A stretch of 64,000 nt of DNA from an uncultured Muribaculaceae bacterium. Its GTDB lineage: Bacteria > Bacteroidota > Bacteroidia > Bacteroidales > Muribaculaceae. The DNA lies in NCBI GenBank assembly GCA_910579185.1, contig CAJTTG010000003.1, forward strand, positions 124,001 to 188,000. Reading direction: 5' to 3'. How positions within the stretch are numbered: the stretch's first letter is position 1; each line of letters begins with the position of its first letter. The notes under the pieces were generated by a model that worked only from the letters and a program-made list of their open reading frames with translations, was not told the DNA's origin and did no database searches. This document shows, in pieces, positions 15,464-24,000 of the stretch. The position numbers were made by a program, and so were the translations under genes.

Positions 15464-16582
15464 ATGAAAAAATTATTCCTCATCGCTCTTGCAGCTGCAG
15501 GCATGACCGCAGCTCAGGCCCAGCAAGCATTGGAAGCACCTTCGTTCGGTGACAACTGGTCGATAGGTATCGAAGGTGGTGGTATCACACCCCTCTACGA
15601 TGGTTCTTCATTCATCGGCGATATGCGCGGCGGCTTCGGCGTTCATATCCAGAAGCAGATTTCTCCTGCATTCGCACTCGGTGTTGAAGGTGCAGCTTAT
15701 GTCAACACCTCTTATGGCGAATCCAAGACAGCTATCGACAACTCTTATGTAGGTGCATACGGTGCTGTCAACCTCTTCAACCTCTTCGGTGGTTACAAAT
15801 GCGACGGTCGTTTCTTCGACATGGAAGTTCAGGCCGGTGCAGGTTGGGGTCACAGCTATGTAAATGGCGACGGCGACTACAACTTCTTCGCAACCAAGGC
15901 AGGTCTTAACTTCAACTTCAATGTTTCGAAGCACGTGACCCTCTCACTGCGTCCTGCAGTTATTTGGAACATGAGCGACGCTGGTGTAAGCCAGACCTCA
16001 GCTGCTTACAACAAAGAGAAATCAGCATTCCAGATCTTTGCCGGTGTAACTTACAAATTCGGTGACGGTTTCAAATGCGCTGATCTCAAGAACCAGGGCG
16101 AAATCGATGCACTCAACGCACGTATCAACGCTCTCCGTGGCGAACTCGACGCTTGTGTAGCCGCTAACGCAGCAGCTCAGGCTCAGGCAGCCGCTCTCGC
16201 AGCAGAACTTGAAGCTTGCAAGAACCGCAAACCTGAAGTTGTTGAGAAAGTAAGCAACAACCTCCAGAGCGTACGTTACATTTTCTACAAAGTCGGCAGC
16301 TCCAAGATCACAGCTGACCAGCAGCCCAACGTTGAGATGGTAGCTTCTTACCTGAAGAACCACAAGGACTCTAAGGTAGTCGTTAAGGGTTATGCTTCTC
16401 AGGATGGCAACCTCGACTTCAACATCAAGCTCGCTCAGGCTCGTGCTGAATCAGTGAAGACCGCTCTCGTTAACAAGTATGGCATCTCAGCTGACCGCAT
16501 CAAAGCAGAAGGCGAAGGCATCGGCCACATGTTCTCAGAGAACGACTGGAACCGCGTTTCGATCTGCACACTCGAAGACTAA
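15464..16582 (+). CDS. OmpA-family outer membrane protein (first of three)
   Basis: The 372-residue product has a signal peptide (MKKLFLIALAAAGMTAAQAQ) and a region of about 190 residues with alternating aromatic strands, as in an 8-strand beta-barrel. A helical Ala-rich linker with IDALNARINALRGELDAC follows, then a C-terminal OmpA peptidoglycan-binding domain (YIFYKVGSSKIT to GEGIGHMFSENDWNRVSI). It would sit in the outer membrane and hold it to peptidoglycan. The start at 15464 is chosen because it gives a proper signal peptide and follows the promoter. It lacks the loop seen in its two neighbours near residues 80-100. Confidence 0.93.
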   Translation: MKKLFLIALAAAGMTAAQAQQALEAPSFGDNWSIGIEGGGITPLYDGSSFIGDMRGGFGVHIQKQISPAFALGVEGAAYVNTSYGESKTAIDNSYVGAYGAVNLFNLFGGYKCDGRFFDMEVQAGAGWGHSYVNGDGDYNFFATKAGLNFNFNVSKHVTLSLRPAVIWNMSDAGVSQTSAAYNKEKSAFQIFAGVTYKFGDGFKCADLKNQGEIDALNARINALRGELDACVAANAAAQAQAAALAAELEACKNRKPEVVEKVSNNLQSVRYIFYKVGSSKITADQQPNVEMVASYLKNHKDSKVVVKGYASQDGNLDFNIKLAQARAESVKTALVNKYGISADRIKAEGEGIGHMFSENDWNRVSICTLED

Positions 16583-16626
16583 TCGGGAACATTCTCAGAA
16601 AAGCCTAATAGCTAAGTAATAATTCT

Positions 16627-16663
16627 TGTCCGGTATGGAATTGTCCATGCCGGACATTTTTTT
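16627..16663 (+). terminator. Intrinsic terminator after the first OmpA-family gene
   Basis: A 13-bp stem (16627-16639 with 16644-16656, one G-U pair), loop ATTG, then seven T. Confidence 0.9.
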
Positions 16664-16768
16664 CTGGAAAATGATGGGATAAGGCCGGGAGATGGGTCTC
16701 GGCAGTGTGTTCAAAATGTCAGAATAATGCCGGTATAAATTCTCAAAAGTAAAAAATAATTGGCTGAT

Positions 16769-16801
16769 TTTGTCAAAATTAATTAATAATCACTATCTTT
16801 G
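16769..16801 (+). promoter_or_regulatory. Promoter of the second OmpA-family gene
   Basis: TTTG at 16769-16772, a 21-base spacer, and TATCTTTG at 16794-16801. Confidence 0.75.
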
Positions 16802-16837
16802 CGCCAAGTATATATAAGTAAAACTAACATTCATCCA

Positions 16838-18040
16838 ATGAAAAAATCGATTTTAATCGCGTTGGCAGCCTGCGGTCTGATGACTGCACAGGCTCAGAAA
16901 GCCTATGAGACTCCCGGTTTCTTCGACAACTGGTCGGTAGGCGTTGACGGTGGCGTTACCACCCCCTTGAAAAACCATGCATTCTTCGGCGACATGCGCG
17001 GTGTGTTCGGTCTGCACCTCCAGAAGCAGGTTACTCCGGTAGTAGCTGTTGGCTTTGAAGGAACCCTCGGCGTGAACACCTCGTCATGGAGTGAGAAATA
17101 TTTTGAAGATACATACGCAAATTATATGCTGCTGGGTCGTAGCGCAACAGCTATTGACAATATGTACCTTGGGCTTTATGCTTCATTCGATCTGTTCAAT
17201 CTGTTCGGCGGCTACAACCCCGACCGTTTCTTCAACATGGAGCTTGTAGGCGGTGCCGGTCTCGGTCATAACTTCTACAACCAGATGGCTCTCTTCCCCA
17301 TGTCAGTTGACGCTCTTGACCAGAACTATTTCGCAACCAAGGTGGGTCTGAACCTGAACTTCAACGTTTGCAAGAATGTCACTGTTTCGCTCAAACCGTC
17401 GGTTACTTTCAACATGACCGGTACGACATATCAGCCTCTTGACGTTGAGCAGACATCCGCTGCATACGACAAGCGCAAGGCTACATTCAACCTTCTTGCC
17501 GGCGTTTCTTACAACTTCGGCCCGGGCTTTATCGTAGCCGATACCAAGAATCAGGGCGAGATCGACGCACTGAATGCCAAGATCAACGCTCTCCGCGGCG
17601 AACTCGACGCATGCCTTGCTTCAACCGCAGCCAATCAGGCTCAGGTGGCGGCTCTCCAGGCTGAACTCGAGGCTTGCAAGAACCGCAAACCCGAGGTGAT
17701 CGAAAAGGTAAGCAACAATCTTCAGAGCGTACGTTACATTTTCTACAAAGTCGGCAGCTCCAAGATCACAGCTGACCAGCAGCCCAACGTTGAGATGGTA
17801 GCTTCCTACCTGAAGAACCACAAGGATGCCAAGGTAGTGGTTAAGGGTTACGCATCGCAGGATGGTAACGAGGAATTCAACATCAAGCTCGCTCAGGCTC
17901 GTGCCGAGTCAGTGAAGACCGCGCTTGTTGACAAATACGGCATTGCAGCTGACCGCATCAAGGCAGAAGGCGAAGGCATCGGCCACATGTTCTCGGAGAA
18001 CGACTGGAACCGTGTGTCGATCTGCACTCTTGAGGATTAA
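16838..18040 (+). CDS. OmpA-family outer membrane protein (second of three)
   Basis: A 400-residue paralog of the flanking genes: signal peptide MKKSILIALAACGLMTAQAQ, beta-barrel region, helical linker (IDALNAKINALRGELDAC), and OmpA domain. The barrel part differs clearly from the first copy and has an extra segment around SEKYFEDTYANYMLLG, likely a surface loop. The last 160 codons are almost the same as in the third copy, even at silent positions. The start at 16838 gives the signal peptide; the 13 upstream codons do not resemble one. Confidence 0.93.
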   Translation: MKKSILIALAACGLMTAQAQKAYETPGFFDNWSVGVDGGVTTPLKNHAFFGDMRGVFGLHLQKQVTPVVAVGFEGTLGVNTSSWSEKYFEDTYANYMLLGRSATAIDNMYLGLYASFDLFNLFGGYNPDRFFNMELVGGAGLGHNFYNQMALFPMSVDALDQNYFATKVGLNLNFNVCKNVTVSLKPSVTFNMTGTTYQPLDVEQTSAAYDKRKATFNLLAGVSYNFGPGFIVADTKNQGEIDALNAKINALRGELDACLASTAANQAQVAALQAELEACKNRKPEVIEKVSNNLQSVRYIFYKVGSSKITADQQPNVEMVASYLKNHKDAKVVVKGYASQDGNEEFNIKLAQARAESVKTALVDKYGIAADRIKAEGEGIGHMFSENDWNRVSICTLED

Positions 18041-18080
18041 TATTCAGGCAATAGCAGATAAAAATCAATTATAATAAACG

Positions 18081-18114
18081 GATCCGGAGCATTGACGTTC
18101 CGGATCTGTTTTTT
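18081..18114 (+). terminator. Intrinsic terminator after the second OmpA-family gene
   Basis: GATCCGGA at 18081-18088 pairs with TCCGGATC at 18099-18106 and is followed by TGTTTTTTTT. Confidence 0.85.
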
Positions 18115-18234
18115 TTGACAGGTGTCCGAAAACGGACAGTTGAGCCGATGGATGGATCGTGTCCGAGATAAGTCGTAATTGTCGGATTATCAGGGAAAAC
18201 AGGTGACGTTTTTGCCGATCGGTTCCAAATAAAT

Positions 18235-18265
18235 TTTGCGATGCACACTCTTATTCGTATCTTTG
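18235..18265 (+). promoter_or_regulatory. Promoter of the third OmpA-family gene
   Basis: TTTG at 18235-18238, a 19-base spacer, then TATCTTTG at 18258-18265. The ATG at 18295 lies 29 bases downstream, which argues against the in-frame ATG at 18241. Confidence 0.7.
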
Positions 18266-18294
18266 CCGAAAATAATCAAAACACGTTTCAACAA

Positions 18295-19464
18295 ATGAAA
18301 AAAATAGTTCTATTGGCTCTGGCCGCAGCCAGTCTGCTTCCCGTCCAGGCCCAGCGTTACTATCAGATGCCTAAATTCGGCGACAACTGGTCGCTCGGAA
18401 TAGATGCCGGTGTGGCAACCCCATTGAAGGATCATGCATTCTTCGGCGATATGCGTGCCGCTCTCGCTCTGCATGTGCAGAAGCAGCTTTCACCGGTGTT
18501 CGCTCTCGGCGTTGAGGGAACGTTCGGTATCAACACATCATCGTGGATTGCCGGGGATCCCGGAGTCAAAGCTCTCGGTTATGACCTGACAGGCAACAGC
18601 ACTGCAGCTATCGACAACTTTTATGTAGGAGCATACGGTGCTGTCAATCTGTTCAATCTTTTCGGTGGTTACAACTGCGGTCGCCGTCTGTTTGACATTG
18701 AGGCTCAGGCCGGTGCCGGATGGGGCTATAATGACGCAATGAGCCAGAACTATTTCGCAACAAAAGCCGGGCTTAATTTCAACTTCAACCTCAGCCGTTG
18801 GTTCACATTGTCGCTTCGTCCGGCTGTGACATTCAACATGACCGGTACGGAATATGCACCTCTTGATGTTGACCAGACATCGGCAGCCTATAGCCGGGGG
18901 AAAGCCACTTTCAGCTGTATGGTGGGCTTTACCTACAATTTTGGCCCCGGCTTCAAATGTGTATCAACCGGGGATAATGGCGAGATCGACGCGCTGAATG
19001 CCAAGATCAACGCTCTCCGCGGCGAACTGGACGCATGCCTTGCTTCAACCGCAGCAAATCAGGCTCAGGTAGCAGCTCTCCAGGCTGAACTCGAGGCTTG
19101 CAAGAACCGCAAACCTGAAGTTGTTGAGAAAGTAAGCAATAACCTCCAGAGCGTACGTTACATTTTCTACAAAGTCGGCAGCTCCAAGATCACAGCTGAC
19201 CAGCAGCCCAACGTTGAGATGGTAGCTTCCTACCTGAATAACCACAAGGATGCCAAGGTTGTGGTTAAGGGTTACGCATCGCAGGATGGCAACGAGGAAT
19301 TCAACATCAAGCTCGCGCAGGCTCGTGCCGAGTCAGTGAAGACCGCGCTTGTTGACAAATACGGTATTGCAGCCGACCGCATCAAGGCAGAAGGCGAAGG
19401 CATCGGCCACATGTTCTCGGAGAACGACTGGAACCGTGTGTCGATCTGCACTCTTGAGAAGTAA
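18295..19464 (+). CDS. OmpA-family outer membrane protein (third of three)
   Basis: A 389-residue protein with signal peptide (MKKIVLLALAAASLLPVQAQ), barrel domain, linker and OmpA domain as in the two genes before it. It shares a long barrel loop (WIAGDPGVKALGYDLTGNS) position with the second copy but not its sequence. The linker and OmpA domain match the second copy nearly base for base. It ends in LEK where the others end in LED. Confidence 0.93.
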   Translation: MKKIVLLALAAASLLPVQAQRYYQMPKFGDNWSLGIDAGVATPLKDHAFFGDMRAALALHVQKQLSPVFALGVEGTFGINTSSWIAGDPGVKALGYDLTGNSTAAIDNFYVGAYGAVNLFNLFGGYNCGRRLFDIEAQAGAGWGYNDAMSQNYFATKAGLNFNFNLSRWFTLSLRPAVTFNMTGTEYAPLDVDQTSAAYSRGKATFSCMVGFTYNFGPGFKCVSTGDNGEIDALNAKINALRGELDACLASTAANQAQVAALQAELEACKNRKPEVVEKVSNNLQSVRYIFYKVGSSKITADQQPNVEMVASYLNNHKDAKVVVKGYASQDGNEEFNIKLAQARAESVKTALVDKYGIAADRIKAEGEGIGHMFSENDWNRVSICTLEK

Positions 19465-19490
19465 GAACGAGTTAAATATAACAAACTGCG

Positions 19491-19527
19491 AGATCCTGAG
19501 TTGCGCTGCAATTCAGGATCTTAGTTT
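19491..19527 (+). terminator. Intrinsic terminator after the third OmpA-family gene
   Basis: AGATCCTGA at 19491-19499 pairs with TCAGGATCT at 19513-19521, with an inner TTGC/GCAA, and a T-rich tail follows. Confidence 0.75.
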
Positions 19528-19560
19528 TTAGAGTTGGAGAGTGGGGGAGAGTGGGTGAGA

Positions 19561-19738
19561 GTTTAGAGTTTGAGAGTGGGGCGGTAGACGGTTCGGAGAA
19601 CCGTTACCCCGACATGGTAGATGAAGGCCGGCTGGGTGAGTGGAGCCGGAGCGGCATGCCGCAGTCCCTACATGTGGAGATGTGAAATGGGGGAGAGAAT
19701 CGAGAAAAAAGCTGGGGCGAGATTTGGGAGTGGGGAGA
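19561..19738. repeat. Palindromic intergenic repeat, copy A (no promoter end)
   Basis: First of two tandem units with a 178-base period. It contains hairpin 1 (ACGGTTC-GGA-GAACCGT, 19588-19604) and palindrome 2 (GCGGCATGCCGC, 19651-19662). It lacks the final part that carries a -7 element in the other copies. No gene lies here; an apparent 60-codon frame is the repeat itself. Confidence 0.85.
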
Positions 19739-19934
19739 GTTTAGAGTTTGAGAGTGGGGCGGTAGACGGTTCGGAGAACCGTTACCCCGACAAGGCGGAT
19801 TAAGGCCGGCTGGGTGAGTGTAGCCGGACGCGCCATGGCGCAGTCCCTACATGTGGAGATGTGAAATGGGGGAGAGAATCGAGAAAAAAGTTGGCAAGAG
19901 ATTTGGAAAAGGGGTGGAGGATGTGCTATATTTG
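19739..19934 (+). repeat. Palindromic intergenic repeat, copy B, with promoter
   Basis: Nearly the same as copy A through hairpin 1 (19761-19786) and the second palindrome, here GCGCCATGGCGC at 19830-19841. It continues into a promoter. The full unit ends directly before the toxin operon. Confidence 0.88.
19902..19934 (+). promoter_or_regulatory. Repeat-borne promoter of the RHS operon
   Basis: TTTG at 19902-19905, 21 bases, then TATATTTG at 19927-19934. It lies inside the 3' end of repeat copy B, 24 bases before the first gene's ATG. Confidence 0.7.
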
Positions 19935-19958
19935 CAGGAGCGGTATCACGTTTTTGCA

Positions 19959-21017
19959 ATGGGAGTTATGAGAAAGTTAGGCACGATTATTGCGGCTGTT
20001 GTCATTTTCACCGGGTCCTTGGCCTGGGGAAACGTGACAGGTGTGCAGGGACGGTCAGTAGCATGGGATGCCGTGGCCGACAGTGTGTCAGAAGCCGTAG
20101 TGTGGGATTTCTCAGATGCGGAGACTACAGGCCGCGCCCGTTTGAGGTATGTTGCCGTTGGTGACAGCATGGTGATGGAGTTTCTTCCGTCGGTGAGGTG
20201 TGATTTCCGGATACATGGCGATTCGTTGTTTCTTGAACGCCTGGAGGGGCGCACATGGAGAGCCGAGACGGGAGGCTGTCCGATCAGACCGGGATCCGTA
20301 GATGCCGGACATTACCATCTGAGCCGCGATCTGGCGGAACGATGGATTATGGATGGCGTGACGGCAAGCAGTGTGGCTGACGGGCAGACGGCTATTCTCC
20401 AACCGGGCGATACGATCCGTGATGCGCGGCTTTTTCAAATAACATTTTCAGGCACGATGCACGCCGCCGGGGATGATTATGGGACGATCGATTCTACGGG
20501 ACAGGCTGTCCGTGTGACCCGTCGCTACTGGTTCGCTCCGGAAAGCGATTATCCGGTGGCTGTCGGTCAGGAGGTGGCATGCGGTGCGGCAGATATGGCC
20601 GGGACATATCTGTTTCCGCTTGACGGGCATCCGCAAAGTGATGGTCCGGCAAGGCGGAATGCTCCTGCGATGGCCACGATAGGCGCATTGGCGCGGATGG
20701 CGGAAGGTAAGGCCGGCGATTTGGCAGGCGGTGGGATGTCCCGTAGATCCGCTACCACGACCACGGGCGCATCAAAGAGTCAGCTGTGGGATGGCAAGGA
20801 GCCGGAAGTCCGGGTTGACGGACAGGCAGTGGCGGTCAATGCGTTTGCCGAGACCGGACAAGTGGATATTTTACTGTGTGATGTGGCCGGGCGTGTGCTT
20901 GACAGCCGCCGCGGAGTCACCTCGCCGGTAGTGTTCGGTGATCTTCGGCCGGGAGAGTATGTCGTAGCGGTGGAATGTGGCAACAGGCATTTCGCCGAGA
21001 AAATCTCAATACGTTGA
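19959..21017 (+). CDS. Secreted protein with sorting-like C-terminal domain, before RHS
   Basis: I do not recognise the main part of this 352-residue protein. It has a signal peptide (MRKLGTIIAAVVIFTGSLAWG after two or three residues) and a long beta-rich middle. The last 70 residues resemble a type IX secretion sorting domain: DILLCDVAGRVLDSRRG, then LRPGEYVVAVECGNRHFAEKISIR. The start at 19959 is used because the promoter lies at 19902-19934; a frame open further upstream would begin inside the promoter repeat. ATG at 19968 is also possible. It lies 4 bases before the RHS start, so both are made from one transcript. It may help export or display the toxin; that is inference. Confidence 0.72.
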   Translation: MGVMRKLGTIIAAVVIFTGSLAWGNVTGVQGRSVAWDAVADSVSEAVVWDFSDAETTGRARLRYVAVGDSMVMEFLPSVRCDFRIHGDSLFLERLEGRTWRAETGGCPIRPGSVDAGHYHLSRDLAERWIMDGVTASSVADGQTAILQPGDTIRDARLFQITFSGTMHAAGDDYGTIDSTGQAVRVTRRYWFAPESDYPVAVGQEVACGAADMAGTYLFPLDGHPQSDGPARRNAPAMATIGALARMAEGKAGDLAGGGMSRRSATTTTGASKSQLWDGKEPEVRVDGQAVAVNAFAETGQVDILLCDVAGRVLDSRRGVTSPVVFGDLRPGEYVVAVECGNRHFAEKISIR

Positions 21018-21021
21018 CAGC

Positions 21022-24000
21022 ATGAAGCGGTGGTTCAGAATAATATTCTTGCAGGTTTTGATCCTGCTGACGGCGGTAACCGCACCGGCGCAGGAACAGG
21101 CCGCGCCATTCTGGCCAGTGATGACCGCCGACGAGATGGCCGTGTCTCCGTCGCCCGAGGTTGCGACGTTGCCGGCTTACCGGGATCCGGAAGTGGATCT
21201 TTCGTCAGGCCGCGGCACCCTGTCGTTCGGATTGCTCGAATGGACTGTCGGAAACTATCCTGTTAGGCTCGGCCTGACCTATCGCATCGGGGCGTTCCGC
21301 ACCGATGAGCTGCCGGGCTGGATCGGTCTTGGCTGGAATCTGACCGGAGCCGGGGCAGTGACACGCACCGTGATGGGACAGCCGGACGAGAAACTGCCTA
21401 TGGAGGTCAGGACAACCACCCAAGCCAATGGCTCTGACTGCGTGGATTATATCAGCAGACTTATGGACTACAAATCTGATGCATCAAGAGACCGTTACAG
21501 CTACTCCTGTCCAGGCGGAAATGGCCAATTCATCATCAGGGATGGCGAAATAGTCCCTCTGCCTCGTACAAATAATCGAATTGAATTCATCGGGGAAACA
21601 GTGGATGGGGTACGTGATTTCAGGGTCACCACACCAGACGGCACAAGATACGAATTCACGGAACGGGAGCACATTTCATATCAGGATACCGGACCGATAG
21701 ACGAGAGTTTCCATCCTCATGATTATACAGCCGTATCATCGTGGATGCTGTCAAGGATCATAACCGCGGAAGGACAGGACACCATCCGTTTTGAATATGC
21801 CCGGATGCCAAAATGGACGAGGGCAAAAAGTTACTTCATGCAATCGGTGGGTATATCGTCGCTTGGATCGGGCTCTTCTGACTGGACATATATGGGACCG
21901 ACACCAGACGAGCCGACACAACAGACTACATTTGAGGATCCGTTGATACTGAACCGCGTTATCTCACGGACGGCAAATGCAGAGATCCGTCATGCCGTCA
22001 GCGGCACGGGAAGCCGCTATAATCAGCCGACCATGTGGATAAACGGAATGACCCTGAAAAATCCGTATGGAGAGACCGTTAGCGATGTTGCGTTCGGTCA
22101 TGTCACCGCCGGCCGCCGCAAGCTAAGTAAAATAGAAAAAAGATCCGCAGACGGCACTGTTGTCAGCAGTTCGTCATATTTCTATCATAACGAAAACGCA
22201 CAGGATCTCGGCGATATGTTCGGTTATCCGAATACAGCCAAAGGCAGTACGGATGCAGCAGTGGTATCAGTGATCGACATAAGCACCGGCAAGCTCAACC
22301 CACGCAGGGACTTCAATATTGATTACGCCATAGCCGGAGCTATGGACTATCACATAAGTCCGGGAGGAGTCGAGACCCGATATGTCTACGAGCCTAACCG
22401 GCCTGAGACTGCACAGGATGATAATATTCAGACATTATGGATGATCGACACCATCATAACAGATATAGTCCGCCCATCTGAGCCATTCGAGCCTGTCAAT
22501 CCGCCGGAAGATGATGGCGGATATGACCCTTCCGCACCTTATACCGGCGAATTCATACCGGAAGACATTCCTGTCGGAGTGAGGATCAAAAGCATAACCT
22601 CAACAGATCTTGCGACCGGGCGGAAACGGATCAGGGAATTTTCATATGCCTGTGGAATGTACAACATGGATATGTCGCACATCGGGCATCAGGAGTATAT
22701 TGCCCTGTCTGGAAAAAGAGTGTACGATCCCGGACTCTCGATGGCGGCTGTGGCATACTACAACACGGTATCGACGGCCTTGTCAGCATGCCGGATGCCT
22801 GGTCAGAGTGCCGAGGGGGTGTCTGTGTTTTACGGAGAGGTTCGCGAGAGTATAAGCGGAACTGATGTCGTGATCCCGATAAAAACCATATACAGATTTG
22901 ACACATCGCGCTGTCCGCTTGAATACACAAAGGGAGCAAGAAGCATGCGCGAGGAACCGGATTATGAGTTCAGAACGCTCGCATTCGATTGTTTTCCGGG
23001 CGGTAAGCCGCTGTTCTACCGCCTGATGATGGGTGCCAATGCCGTAAGAGGCTATTACAATGAGCATATAGGAGCTGTCCCCGAATTGAAAGAAACAGAG
23101 GTCTATGAATTCCGTGACGGAGAATACCGGATAGCCAGCCGTGAACGCCGGTTCTATTCGACGACAGATTCCATGACAGAGACAGTAGATGTTTTCCATG
23201 AACCTCTTGTGAGACGTTATTTCAACAAGACGATGTTCATAACCAGAGATATAAGGAGCTGTTATGATGTAAATACATTCCAGATAGATCTTAAAGCGAG
23301 CTCCCGGCAGCTCGATTCCATCGAATACAGATGTTATTTCCCGGATGGTTCGGAAAGTCTGCGTACAGAGCGCAACATATATAGTGGACCGGACGTTACC
23401 GGTACACCTGAAGTTATCGGGCCGATACCTCCAGGAGAACTGAAACCTCAGCTGCCGGATGGATATGAATACGTGCCGGACAACATGCTGACAACGTCCG
23501 GCAAGTCAGCGTTTCCCGGAGACAGCATCATGATTTGCAACAGACTGCGGCTTCCGGTGGTTACCATAGTCCGGGAGGGAGGGCACAGGCTGGAGCGGCA
23601 TGTGGCTTATGCGGCGACTACGGACACGGAGTTTTTCCGTGAGGCCGTGGGGCGAGGATTGCAGACGCTGCCAGTTGCGGAGATGTGGGTCATGGACGGG
23701 TGCGACACGCTGATGCGTCGTTATGAGTACGGGCGGTTCGCAGCCACGGGCGGCGTGACGCTGACACGCCCCACGGCCATCATCACCGGCATTCCGGGAC
23801 AGGATGCCGCCGATGTGCAACGCGTGACCGGGGGCTACTCCGGGTCTGGCCGTCCACTGGCCGTCAGTCAGACGGCGCGCCCTACAGCGACCTACGAATG
23901 GGGATGCGGCGGCGATCTGCTGACGGCACTGACCGTGGGTGGCGGCGATGATGCCACAGGGCTGCGCTCCGAGTTTGACTATGAACCTTTGGTGGGATGC

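Noticed and set aside
18241..18294. Upstream in-frame start for the third OmpA gene
   Set aside because: The promoter -7 element lies at 18258-18265, after this ATG, so it would not be in the mRNA.
19621..19803. A 60-codon rightward frame after the third OmpA gene
   Set aside because: It is made of the palindromic repeat copies A and B; the same DNA recurs without the frame in copies C and D.
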